Notes under the pieces: generated by a model | The model's database searches: none | What the model saw: only the letters and a program-made list of their open reading frames with translations | Told to the model about the DNA's origin: nothing | Shown: piece after piece, positions 14,401-25,800 of the stretch | Numbering within the stretch: position 1 is the first letter of the stretch | Layout: every line of letters starts with the position of its first letter | Position numbers and translations under genes: made by a program | From: Rhyzopertha dominica | Taxonomy: Eukaryota; Arthropoda; Insecta; Coleoptera; Bostrichidae | Length of the DNA stretch: 64,000 bases | Direction: 5' to 3' | Assembly: GCA_025024175.1 (NCBI GenBank) | Contig: QCXZ01000137.1 | Coordinates: forward strand, 80,042,680 to 80,106,679

Positions 14401-17400
14401 ATCTTAAACACTCAGTAAACAATGTATACAATGAAGAATCAAACTGTAATGGCGTCAGTGCGTATACAAGAGACGGTACTTACTTAAAAAACATGCCTCG
14501 TATGTAAGTTGTGATTATATTTTTTATTGTTTTTCAAAGTGCTCACCACAATTATCTACAGGGTGTTAATCTGGGTGATTGCATAAATTTTGAGATACAG
14601 GTTATTGAAAATTTGAGTTTCACAAAAACGACTTTAGATTTTGTTTTCAATTTTGGCAGGTGCTGAGCGCACATAAGTTTGGTTCTTTTTCACGACACGT
14701 GCTTTCATTATATTCCACTTAGTCACTCTGTAGATGCCTCTATTCCAACTTTCTATAATAAGGGAGGCTTCCATGCAAGTTTCATATTACCTCCTTTCTG
14801 TAAACACCTAAGTAGATCACGAGCATAAGTTTTTAGTTGTCAAGACCACCTGCAATATTAGTACTAGTTATAATAGCTATTTGCTATAGTTAAGTTTGGC
14901 TTTAAAAAACCCATGGTTGCTAAGCATGCCATTTTAGAAGAGCTATTCCGTAGGCTCACTATGGCGCTACATCAGGGCGTCCATGTCACTTTCTGGCTAC
15001 ATGCCGCCTCTTTGCGATCCACTTGATGGCCACCTCTTATTGGACGGAGGCTACACCAATAATTTACCAGGTAAATTAAGTTTAATCACAGTTAACTTAA
15101 ACTAGACTCCCAGTAGCTTCAAGGTAAGTGAGTTCGGTCGAAGTTGATGCAGATAACAAAACAAAAGGTAACCAATCACAATGAGGGAGAGAGAGAAAAC
15201 ACGTGACACGAGAGGCATGAGTTTTTGCCATCCAAACATCTTCTGCTTTATTTTCCTTCCTTTTTGCTTATTATTTTGTTGATTTGCTTCCCAAAAGGTG
15301 CTTCTTCTTCTTCTAATAGATGCAGGTTCTTTGATTCAACTGAGGTATTTTAAAAACAATATATTGAAAACATTTTCCATTTTCTCAACAGGATGTGTCT
15401 TTTGTTGTATATATGCTTTTTTATCTTTATTTTCCTTTCTGTCATTCTTTTTTTACTTCCTGTGAAGTATTTTCCTTTACATTTCTGTGTCGTAAATGTT
15501 GAATTTTTGTGTCTAAATTATGTGACAGGTCGCTTGTGGAGGTATGTTAGAGGCAGCATGTCCATCGTTGGTATTTTTCCACCCATATGTGATCCCATAG
15601 ATGGCCATATGTTAGTCGATGGATGTTACGTTAATAATGTACCAGGTAAGGTAATTTGTAGTTGATTGCAAAAAAATTAAAAATTCGTAAGAGCAAAAAA
15701 GATATAATTGTCACAATTAAAAATGTTCGTGCAATTACATTTAATTTGAAATGTAAGACTATGGTAATTTATGAAGAATGGAAGTCGGAAAAAGTAATCA
15801 TGGTCAAATCTCATTAATGACAATGCTGATTTTGATAAGGTAAGTCTATTATTATAATTTATGTGTTTTTGTACCCTATACAGCAAACAAAATATTTATA
15901 GCTTAGTTATTCACCATATACAGTAGAACCCAATTACATCTTTCACTGAATTGAGACATGTGTTGCTATGACAAAGTGATGACGTTTTGTAGTTTCCACT
16001 TATAATAAAAGATATCTGTTGTATTGTACATTTTTAGACATTGTCTTTTAGTATATGATTTTAATATGGTTACTTTATCCATAATTTGCGATTAATTTCT
16101 TGCTATCCATTAAGGTTTTTAGTACTTCCTTTTGGCAACAAAATTTCTGCTTTGTGTGTGTATTTTTTTGCTGTAATATCTATTGTTCTTTTTTTACTTA
16201 CTCTAATTTTTTTCTCAACAATGGTTGAGCCCAAAATGCATTTATGCAAAAGTCAGGTCTACAGTCATCTTCATAATTTTCTAGTAAACTATTGGCACAT
16301 TGGATTATTATTATTACTATGCTCATTAAAGGTACATTCTTACAATTCAATTTCAGACATAAAAACTGAATAGACTGGTTAAAATGATTGGTGCAAACTA
16401 GAACACTGGTCTGTAAAGGTGTGTTGAAGTTATTGCTGATTTATTAATTAAAGAAAAGGATCTTATTTAGAATGTGATGAAAAGGATTGTTTCTGGATAC
16501 GCAAGTGCATTAAAATGTTAAATCAATATGAAGTTTTAAAAAGAGAATTTAATCATCTTAAATACATTTAAAAAAATTAAACTGTGATATCTTGTAAACT
16601 ACATAATAGCAAGCAAACTCAAGAATGCAGCAGCATTAAATGTTTCAGGTCAACTAATAAATGTTCATGTGCTTTATATATGTTTCAAATCATCATAAAA
16701 AAGATGGATGACTCATAAATTGAATGATAAAATTTAAATGAGTCAATCTTTTCGGGATTCATCTTAAGATGGTCGATTAAAGTAATTTATTGGGAGCATT
16801 TTGATATTTTTGAACTGAAATGTCTACCTACTATACATTATCTACTTATGGTCTTACATGGAAAACTTGATTGACCTCAACTTTTTTATTTATATTTGAT
16901 ATGTTCAATAAGTGTCTTATCTTCAGTTTTTAGCATTAACGGGTAAATTTGTGTTTCTGCCTTGTATAAACCACTTTACATGCACATCATTTGCTGACTT
17001 CTCACACAGTAATAACTCATTATTTTTTTTATAATATGCAGATATAGCTTGATGATACAGATCATATAAATAACTCAAAAATAACTTCTCTTTACTTTGT
17101 TTTCAATCCTTTAAACTTTTCACTTTAAACTGTAAGACTAACAGTAGTTAGCGAATAAAGCTCTTTATTTAGAAAAGTGTGATTAGACATGTTTCTGAGA
17201 AAATACAAGAGGCTTTGAACTTTGAAATTGGGCCACACAAAGGCTTCTTAAAGTTTTACATCAGAGTCGTTGTTACTAAATCAACGAAGTCAATAAAAAT
17301 TTCATGTTAAAGCAACAATAATCTTCTAACTGATGTTGGTGTGTAATTGGTGCTACTGTAGTAACATATAACAATGATTGATGTAGATTCATGGACATTT

Positions 17401-18603
17401 TGGTAATGTTCCTCATAAATTTCTGTGGTGTTTTAAAGCTGACGTCATGCGTAGCCTGGGAGCTAATCATATCCTAGCCGTTGATGTTGGTTCTGTAGAC
17501 GACACCGACCTGACTAACTATGGTGACGACCTCTCTGGTTGGTGGTTATTGTGGAAGAAATGGAATCCATTTACAAAGAACGTGAAGGTGCCTAATTTGC
17601 CAGACATCCAATCCAGATTGGCATATGTCAGTTGCGTTAGACAGTTAGAGGTAAGAATAATATCAATCATTTGTATAGTCTACATTGGGGGGTATTTCTA
17701 AGCATAAGTTCATTTTTGCTTATAATTCTTCCATTTTTCTGTAGGAAGTTAAAAACAGTGACTACTGTGAATATATTCGTCCGCCAATCGACAATTACAA
17801 AACCCTTCAATTTGGAAGTTTTGATGAAATAAAAGAGGTGGGTTATCAACACGGAAAGACATATTTCGATGGCCAAAAACGAGCAGGCTGTCTACCAGTG
17901 TTTAAATCTGAGGTGCACAAGACACCCAGCAACCAGCATATGCTGTCGGGGTACACCTTCACAGATTTAGCACAAATGGTTTGCAAAGTACAGAGGTAAG
18001 TTTTTGGTATTGAAAAAAACGGATTTTTAATCATTTATATTTCTTTGTGATATTGTTTGACATTGGTTGTTTTCTAATTATTGTTTTAAACGGCATGATA
18101 GAATGCTCCAGTGCTTTTCTTGTGGAGTTTCAGAGTTAGAAAGAAAAAAAATGTTTAAATTGTTTCTATTGGAACTGCAAAAATCAATTTTTGATGACTT
18201 GTTTTTTAACATGTTAAAGGAATTACTTTTCTGAATGCTCAAATTACCATAACTGCATATCGTTATAATATTTATATTTTCCTTAAAGGCCTTGTGAGGA
18301 AGATTCATCAAGTTCTACATCCTCAGACGATGAATTTGGGGAGGGACCTGGATATGCATCGGAACCAACTGTTGGTTTGTCAGATGTTAGTATATGTAAA
18401 ATTTTTTAATTGTTTAGCTTAGGAACTAAATTGTACCCATCCAGGCGAAGCTGAAATAACTTGGTTTGTTGTAGAAAACTCCCGGAAGCGATATACACTT
18501 CAGAAGGGCAGGTGGATCGCTTTCCCTATCGGAAAATGAACTCGAAAGTGAAAGAGAATTTGATCTGACTTGCCCAAAGAGAGACGGTGATAACAATCAG
18601 TAA
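2408..18603 (+). CDS. sws: Neuropathy target esterase / swiss cheese (PNPLA6/7) lysophospholipase, complete
   Basis: Exons: 2408-2512, 2718-2799, 2854-3065, 3480-3666, 3766-3911, 5055-5264, 5330-5590, 6890-7293, 7604-7859, 9139-9295, 9412-9576, 9631-9863, 9923-10105, 10493-10648, 11703-11822, 12401-12587, then 14954-15070 or 15529-15645, then 17439-17650, 17745-17995, 18289-18385, 18475-18603. Junctions are GT/AG and in phase; total 3,870 bases, about 1,289 residues, close to the family's usual ~1,300. A membrane helix lies at residues ~38-56, RFRKRDK follows, then three cNMP-binding-like domains (~150-300, ~430-535, ~560-670) and a patatin domain. The latter has GGGGARG at 902-908, nucleophile Ser932 in GVSIG and Asp1052 in DG; the 120-residue Ser-Asp spacing equals the human enzyme. 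Family role: an ER-anchored lysophospholipase/phospholipase B keeping phosphatidylcholine balance in neurons and glia; in flies it also binds a PKA catalytic subunit. Two N bases fall in exon 3. Confidence 0.96.
4197..4990 (-). mobile_element. hAT-superfamily transposase remnant (DUF4371 type) in sws intron 5
   Basis: Reading the minus strand from 4990 down, broken frames give pieces in the order of a ZMYM-like/DUF4371 hAT transposase: [11 protein letters not shown], then [16 protein letters not shown] (matching the ADETTD catalytic segment), [22 protein letters not shown] and [17 protein letters not shown]. Frameshifts and a deletion after QTYDD make it non-functional. No terminal repeats were found. 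It is transcribed antisense to sws. Confidence 0.75.
6523..6805. mobile_element. Short TIR element (MITE-like) with TA flanks in sws intron 7
   Basis: The left end TACAGGGTGTCCCAAA matches the reverse complement of the right end, TACAGGCTGTTCCAAA, at 14 of 16 bases. Both ends abut TA, the target duplication of the Tc1/mariner superfamily. The interior of about 250 bp has no recognisable transposase; the one ORF inside is short and unrecognised. It is probably a non-autonomous derivative. Confidence 0.65.
11274..11600 (-). mobile_element. Ancient mariner 3'-end remnant in sws intron 14
   Basis: The left edge GGGTCGTTCAGTAAATAGTG resembles mariner terminal repeats. Reading the minus strand across frames gives a decayed transposase C-terminus, with residues around 11370-11460 that resemble the usual FY-GI-KL-RW end of mariner proteins. 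Frames are broken and no second terminus was found, so the call is tentative. Confidence 0.35.
12588..13831. other. sws intron 16, left part: no gene seen
   Basis: AT-rich intron. A TACAGGGTGAACAAACGG stretch at about 13217 resembles the start of TIR elements, but no partner end was found. The 124-codon ORF at 13167-13541 has no recognised similarity. Confidence 0.5.
13832..14500 (-). mobile_element. Internally deleted mariner, 669 bp, in sws intron 16
   Basis: Terminal repeats starting CGAGGCATGTTTGTTAAG and ending AACATGCCTCG are flanked by TA on both sides. The minus-strand reading frame (14411 down to 13926) fuses the transposase N-terminus ([20 protein letters not shown]) directly to its C-terminal half at [10 protein letters not shown]. 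It keeps HDNARPH and [12 protein letters not shown] but loses the first catalytic Asp region. Compared with the copy at 28698-30013, about 600 bp is missing, and the junction shares AC on both sides, which fits microhomology repair. It cannot encode an active transposase but keeps both ends. Confidence 0.93.
14954..15070 (+). CDS. sws: sws alternative exon 17A (canonical catalytic-Asp exon)
   Basis: This 117-bp exon enters and leaves in phase 1 and encodes 39 residues with the split glycine. It carries [19 protein letters not shown] and [12 protein letters not shown]; the D of DGG is the catalytic aspartate. The sequence fits the PNPLA6/7 consensus at every strongly conserved position I know. 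The acceptor (ATTCCGTAG) follows a weak pyrimidine tract; the donor is CCAG/GTAAAT. It lies 2.4 kb downstream of exon 16 and 458 bp upstream of its twin. Confidence 0.9.
15529..15645 (+). CDS. sws: sws alternative exon 17B (divergent duplicate of 17A)
   Basis: This exon also has 117 bp, phase 1 on both sides, and no stop. It encodes the same segment with 25 of 39 residues identical to 17A. The active-site end reads [12 protein letters not shown], so the catalytic D and the following G are kept while the next glycine is cysteine. RASMS becomes RGSMS, and GYMPP becomes GIFPP. Splice sites look sound: GTGACAG acceptor with a long pyrimidine-rich stretch upstream (about 15405-15475), and donor CCAG/GTAAGG. 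Because 117 is divisible by three, including both exons would insert 39 residues rather than break the frame, so exclusivity must be enforced by splicing control if it exists. Confidence 0.82.
15646..17438. other. sws intron 17: no third alternative exon seen
   Basis: AT-rich intron of 1.8 kb. I looked for a third copy of the CDP-DGH / DG-Y-NN coding segment and saw none. No transposon was recognised. Confidence 0.5.
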
Positions 18604-19031
18604 TAATTGTAAGCAACTAGTCGTGAAACCTTTTTATACTATTGTGCAAGAGGATATTGTACCACTCCTCGTGTCTATTTATTTTTAATGTATATTTTTG
18701 GTACATGTATTACTGTTTTCATTTTGCACGTTAAATAGATGTGTAAGAACAATGATCGAGAGCTTAATTTTATAACCCCTAACCTGAGTTTTTTGATATC
18801 ACATAATTTAGTTTAGGTATAATGAACTTCTAAGGTAAAAAGTTCCTAGATCAATTATCATCTCACTCTCGAAAAAGAAGCTGTCACTAAAGCTGACATT
18901 GACTCAGACTTCAGAATAATAACAACAGAACAACATTCATCAAGTCTTGATAATTTTTTATTGCTGACTGCTGAAAAATCTTCAGTTTGTGTAAGTTTAA
19001 AGGTACAGGAAAAATAACATACTGTTTTCAA

Positions 19032-19037
19032 AATAAA
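19032..19037 (+). promoter_or_regulatory. Candidate sws polyadenylation signal
   Basis: AATAAA is the first canonical hexamer downstream of the sws stop codon, about 430 bp away. No cDNA evidence is available, so its use is an inference. Confidence 0.25.
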
Positions 19038-19898
19038 ATTGTATTTGCTATTTACACAAACTTTGATGTACATCTTAGAAAAAACTTACTTAAAAGCAAA
19101 TTTAACTTACATAACATATACAAGGTCAGCTTGGAACAATTCAAGATTTTGTCTTGAAGAGTACCATTACAAAAAAAATTACCATCAGTCACGTATTTTA
19201 GATGTGATGGCAATAACATTTTGTTCATTTATGTTGGAAATAAAAATTATAATTATAACAGGTACATACCTTGAATATTATCATATTCTTGTTTGTCATT
19301 TGCATTGTTTCATAGAGTAAGAACAGTATGGCTGAAAATAAGTTCTATTTTACTTGGCCTAGCCAAAATATTAGCTTACATAAATCTCTTGAGATCACAT
19401 TTTCGTAAACTGGAATGATTATATGGCTCTATTTACAAGACATTTATACATAAAATAGGTATATGTGTTCAGATTTTTACAGCTTGAATACGCCTAAAAA
19501 ATATGTTATTATGTGTGGTGATTTTGGTCAATTTGAATTCTCGTCATTTTGGCAANACACTTCCAATTGGTCTTATAAATAGTAAACTTACGAGTCTAGG
19601 TTTTATCACATTTTTAGATGGTACCCATGAGAAGCCTACGGCATGTGGTATAACAGAGCATAGGTATAAATGTATCAAATATTTGTAATTTTAAGAAGAA
19701 AACATGTATAAATTAAGTAAATACCAGTAAAATTTTCAATATCTATGCTACAAATTTCGTCACACGCATATTGCACTCACATGAGTAATTAGGCACATAG
19801 AACAAGGCACTGCGTTGTTGTAAACGCCACTAACTCTAAACTTAAATTCAAGGAACTTTCGTAGCGGAAATACCAATAAATAATACGTCAACTTTCTA

Positions 19899-22800
19899 TT
19901 ATATACTAAGTGATGGCCTCTTCTTTCGATCGCCTTTCGAGTTCTTGCCGAAGATGTTCCCCAGCACTTTTGAAACGCTGTTTACTCCGAGCTTTCTGCG
20001 GATTGGCAGTGCCTTCAGTAACTGGACGGACCTTGCTTCTCTTAACAAGGACTGGAAAGCCAGGGATACTCCTGCGAAGTTTTCTGCGGCGCTTACTTCG
20101 TAAAACTGGCATCCGTATTGCAGGGATAGTTCTTGGCCGTCGTCCACACATATTTGCCTGCAACGTTTAAAATATTACTTCGCACTGTAACGCCGGTTTT
20201 TAAAGCAGAAAGTGAAGTATATCAGGCTTGAATAAGAACATATGGTATTTGGTTAATCGTAATAGAACTGGTATAGGTGGAGCATCTAATACTTTAAATA
20301 AAGAAGGAGATTAATTTCACAGAGAAACAAAAAATGCAGAACAAAAGTGGATGACTTTAGAAATACAGAGTGTCAAAAGTTCAATTTGCTTTTAGTTTTC
20401 CATAAATATTTTTTTCAAAAATGTCATAATTAAATTTAAACTAAAAGAAAAAGGACATATGTTCATATAACATTTTTTACTTAGAATATCATCATTATTC
20501 ATCTGTTCAAGTTTGGCATAGAGCTCATAGATTTTGTACTAAGCATTCATATTTACTTAAACCCCCGTATAATGATTGCACCAAAAACCGATATCTTAGC
20601 CACTTCCAAGCGGACCACTCCATTTTCCATCCAAGCAGGCCGTGCTTTCCAGAAACTGACCGACGCTATCGCGTTTTCCCCAGTAGTGGCTGCGCGTTAG
20701 GTGGTGTAGTGCGGACAATTTTGTGCGGAAAACACTTGACTTTTCCAGTGCCAAAAACTTGGACCCGGGCCGGAAAATTGTATGCAACCTACAGAATGAA
20801 GGTTAGTGCAGCTGTTTATCGCATTTTGAACGATCGAGATGCGTTAATTTTCGAATAACGACAAAAGAAAGCCGGCCTTGTAGGGACGCGTCCCTCGCCG
20901 CCATCTTGGTCACTACAAATTTTGATAAATTTTGGTGGTGAAATTGGTGGCTAGAGATTGAAATAGAGGGTGAAATGCGATGAATAGGGATTACGGGTGT
21001 TTGAGTTACCCAGTTTCGTTGTAATTTGTTTATTTGAATCGAATTACGTAACTTTCCCAGCAATGCCGGTATTACAGGTAGCTACGCTATGTAGCGTTAC
21101 CTGTTCGATCCGCTTTAATACGCGATTTTTTTGGTATTGCGTAATAATAGCAAGTTTTCACTTATTTGACTAGGTATTAAGCCTGAGCTGCAATGATTTT
21201 TCGGATTGCAAAACCGTGTACTACTTTATACAGGGTGTCGCGCATTATGTGGCCAACCTACCGAAATCTGAAAACTGTATAAAAGGTAACACTTGTGCAG
21301 TATAACTTTTTTTGAAATAACGCCCGCCTACTGAGATAATAATTCTTAAACATGGAGAAGAGAAACAGTTTTTCTAAAATATCTCTTATAGACCGTTAAT
21401 TCTTCTTTAAGGAAATTCTACCTGAAATGAAATCCACTTTATTCTTTAAATTTTCTAGCGCTTTTGGCTAACAAGTAGCCATTGTCTATATCTATAGAAA
21501 CAAGCAAACTTGACCACAAACTGAAAAGCAACCTACATGTAAGCAACGCAAACGAAATATATAGAGCAGGGCAATTGAAATTACAAAAACTATTGGTCTA
21601 AGTGGTACGTTAGTTTTATGTATTTTAGGTATGAAATACATTGTTAGTGTCAACCCATTACTACATAATAACTGTTTTCTTGTATTTGTGTCTATATTTT
21701 TCTGATTTAGTTATCACATTAATTAAATTGTTAGTTTTATTTTGTATATTTGTAGTGGGGTCTACAGTTATGTTTCCCTTATCAGCTCTTGTTATCAATA
21801 AATCGTGACTTTGTGGCTACGCACCCCTTCATAATTGAATTGTTTTTCTGTAATAACTCTTTTTGTTAATTTTTACATTAACAAATTCGTTTCTTTTTGT
21901 GTTTTAATATCTTCTAATTCAACGTCAATAATTATTTATTCAAGAGGGACATGAAGTTTATTATAAGGGATTTTAAATTTTGTGCCTAAACTGAGGATAT
22001 TCTTGTGATTATCAGGGATTTTTGTATTAGATCTATTCTATCTATCTATCTATTCATCTTCAAAACCATTAGTTATTGGCTTCTTCCAAGACAATACATT
22101 TAACTTTTGAGTCTGTCTTGACTTGGCATTTACATATAATTTACTTAACACTTGTTCTTGTATTTTTTAAATTTTGCTAAAAATGAAAAAAGGCAATTTC
22201 TTTGATGCGCTTTTATAAATTTTCAATCTCTTATCACAGAGTCTGCATTTCCAATGTACATATGCATATTCTAAACTCAAAACATTGAATTATTGTGAGG
22301 ATAATAATGCTTTTCTCTCTAAATTCGATTATTCCTAATATGGTGACCCGTTTTGAGGAAATTAATGCAATCTCATCATCGGACCCGTGGCTACAAAAGG
22401 AGCATAAATCTACTTACAATTAAATTTTAGAATCAATTTAGCTGACAATAAATTATTGTCATTCTGACGCTATTAATTTGACATTAATATCATTGCCACC
22501 TGAACGCTAAACTTTTTCTAAAAAAGACAATCAGTGAAGTGGGTTCAAAATTTACTTGAGAATTTAGCGCTATTTTGTCAGGACATTTATCGGATCTTCT
22601 TATTTCTAAAATTTGTAATGAATTTAGTAATTGGCCTTTTGGCTCCATATGTAAAATATCAACATTGTTATTAATTTCGAAAGTGTTATCAGTATCTAAA
22701 AAATGGTTTGCAAACTGCGAATAATTTTGTGCCAATCGCCAAGATCTTAAACGTTCTTTTATTCTTGTTTTAAAATTTCTAAAGGTAATTTGCACACCCC

Positions 22801-25800
22801 ACATTTATCCATTATTGGTACTATATCTTTATTCTTAAACAGAGCTTTTGCCAAAGTTAAGGTAGGTTTAAAAGTAATTAATATTTTTTCTTTATTTAAA
22901 TTATTTTTAATTTTGTTGCTAATGTTATCGACATAAAAAATTGAAAAATATTTTTTATTGGATGTATGGGGTGTACAAATTACTATGCAATGATTGTAAC
23001 TGTGTATATATATGCAGAACATTTAGAAATTTTAAAACAACGATAAAAGAACATTTAAAATCTTGGTGATTGGCACAAAATTATTCGCTGTTTGCAAACC
23101 ATGTTTTAGAAACTGATCATATTTTCGAAATTAATAACAATATTGATATTTTACATATTGAGCAAAAGGGCCAATTACTAAGTTCATTAGAAATTTTAGA
23201 AATAATAAATATCCTGACGAAATAACACTGAATTCTCAAGTAAATTTTGAACCTACATCACTGATTAAGTCTTTTTTAGAAAAAGTTTAGCTTTATGCTT
23301 GTTTTGTAGCCAAGGGTCCGATGATGAGGTTGCATTAATTGCGTCGAAACCGGTCACCATATTAAGAATAAGGGAATTTGGAGAAAAAGGCATTATCCTC
23401 ACAAATAATTGTTATAGCACTCCAAAGTAGGGTCCACTTACTATTTAAAACTTTGAACTGAAATTTGTTCATCACATTTTGACATCTATTTCTAAAACAT
23501 TTGGTGGAGACATGTTACAGATTAAGAAATGTGTCTTGGGAGTACCTGTTGTCTACACTGATGAAGAAATTTTTTGTAGTTCGCCAGTTGTTTATTGGTA
23601 ATGGTTCATTTTTTCAGAGCAGCCAAAGTTTCATCTTCGCAGGTGTGGTTTAGTATTTGGAAGTTGGTGACGTTTACATTTTTCTTTAGAAATTTTTTTT
23701 AGCTGGTGATTCATCAAATAAAAGCAATCTTTTGATTAAACCATATTTATTGACTTTCAGACGTTTCGGTTTTGGCTAAAACCTTCCTCAGGGAATACTA
23801 AAATAACGTACACATTTATGACCATTGTGTTTATATATATCTTCGATAGTCCATGTGCCCATCAGCACTTATAGGATAAGTAGATCCCTCTGATTGCCAT
23901 TTCAAGAAAGTAACAATACATGTCAACGTCATGCAAAAAGTATAAAATATCAAAGAAAAATACTAATATCGTGTCAACAAGTAAAGGCTAATTCTAAGTA
24001 TTATACAAATTACAACTAGATAAAATCAGTCTTATATTTTATTTGTATTATACATAGACTTATTATGTACCTAGTACGAAAAACCTCTTATCAATGCCTT
24101 TTTGGTTTCAGTCTTTGCTTCTTTTTTCATTCATGCTCATAAAAGGTGATCACATGCGGAAAGCTCTAACAAGAGTGCAACAGGTATAAATTTTTCTGTG
24201 CACAACAATTTTTCTATATTTTGTACTAAGCATTCATATTTACTTAAGCCCCCGTATAATGATCGCACCGAAAACCGATATCTGAGCCACTTCCAAGTGG
24301 ACCACTCCATTTTCCATCCAAGCAGGCCGTGCTTTCCAGAAACTGCGACCAACGCTATCGCGTTTACCTTAGTAGTGGCTGCGCGTTACGGTGGTGCAGT
24401 GCGGACAATTTTGTGCGGAAAACACTTGACTTTTCCAGTGCCAAAAACTTGGACCCCGGCCGGAAAACTGCGTGCAACGTACAGACTGAAGGTTAGTGTA
24501 GCTGTTTATCGCATTTTAAACGATCGGGATGCGTTAATCTTTGAATAACGACAAAAGAAAGCCGGCTTTGTAGGGACGCGTCCCTCGCCGCCATCTTGGT
24601 CACTACAGATTTTGATAAATTTTGGTGGTGAAATCGGTGGCTAGAGATTGAAATAGAGGGTGAAATGCGATGAATAGGGATTACGGGTGTTTGAGTTACC
24701 TAGTTTCGTTGTAATTTGTTCATTTGAATCGAATTACGTACTTTTCCTAGCATTGCTGGTATTACAGGTAGCTACGCTATGTGGCGTTACTTGCAAGATG
24801 CGCTTTAATACGTGATTTTTTCGTGGTATTGCGTAATAATAGCAAGTTTTTACTTATTTTACTAGGTATTAAGCCTGAGTAGCTGTTTTTTAGGCTTGCA
24901 AAACAGTGTACTACTGCTCTATACAGGGTGCTCCGCTTTATGTGGGCAACCTCCCGGAATCTGAAAACTACTGTAAAAATAACACTGCTTTGCAGTATAA
25001 CTTTTTTCGAAATAAAGTCTGCCTACTGAGATAATCACTCTTAAACATGAAGAGGAGAAAAAGTTTTTATTTAAACATCTCTTCGACCGTTAGTTTATCT
25101 TTAAGAAAATTCTGCTTGAAGTAAAATCCACTTTATTCTTTAAATTGTAAAGCACTTTCGGCTAACAAGTATCCATCAGTACAATCAACATTTGAAAAAG
25201 AAACTTACAAACAGCTTGACAAAGTCAAAAATATGTACATAGAATACGAAAATTGAAATTACAAAAATCGTTTAGAATAGTAAAATTTTGTTCTCTAATA
25301 ATTCTATACACTTCTAGAATTTCTAAATAATTTAATTTTGATGATTTACTGCACAAACGTAATGAAATGAAATTGTTCTTTACCTCTAGTTAAAAAAGAT
25401 CTTCCCATTTGTTCACATGAACTAAATTGCAATCATTGCATGAAAAACTATAAACGCNTGAAATATTTAAAACTGAAATTTAGTCTTTATTACGGACAAT
25501 ACGGGAAAACACATTGCCTACGGTGGAAAAAGCAATATTTATTCCATGATAAGGGATTTATAAAAGTAAGAAAATTATTTAGATCAAATGAAAATAGTAA
25601 ATAGACACAAAACATCATCTACATAATGGTACCAGAATTTAATCTGAGAACAGAAAGCAAGTGTTTTTGAAAATATCTTTTTTTTTAATTATTCATAAGA
25701 AGTTCAGCTAAAAATGGGCTAAGGGAGGAGGAACCCATAGCTAAACCCNACTTTTATATAAAATTTATTATTGAAAAAGAAAATTTTTTGATTTAACACA

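Noticed and set aside
14064..14507. 147-codon plus-strand ORF inside the deleted mariner
   Set aside because: It is the antisense shadow of the transposase frame.
21230..21250. TATACAGGGTGTCGCGC as the start of a TIR element
   Set aside because: The same motif occurs at the equivalent place in repeat B and is part of that repeat; no opposite terminus was found.
22033..22060. TATC microsatellite
   Set aside because: Only about five imperfect units; too short to be informative.
24198..24548. 116-codon plus-strand ORF in repeat B
   Set aside because: The equivalent frame in copy A is broken, and the repeat appears to be the untranslated end of a PLE.
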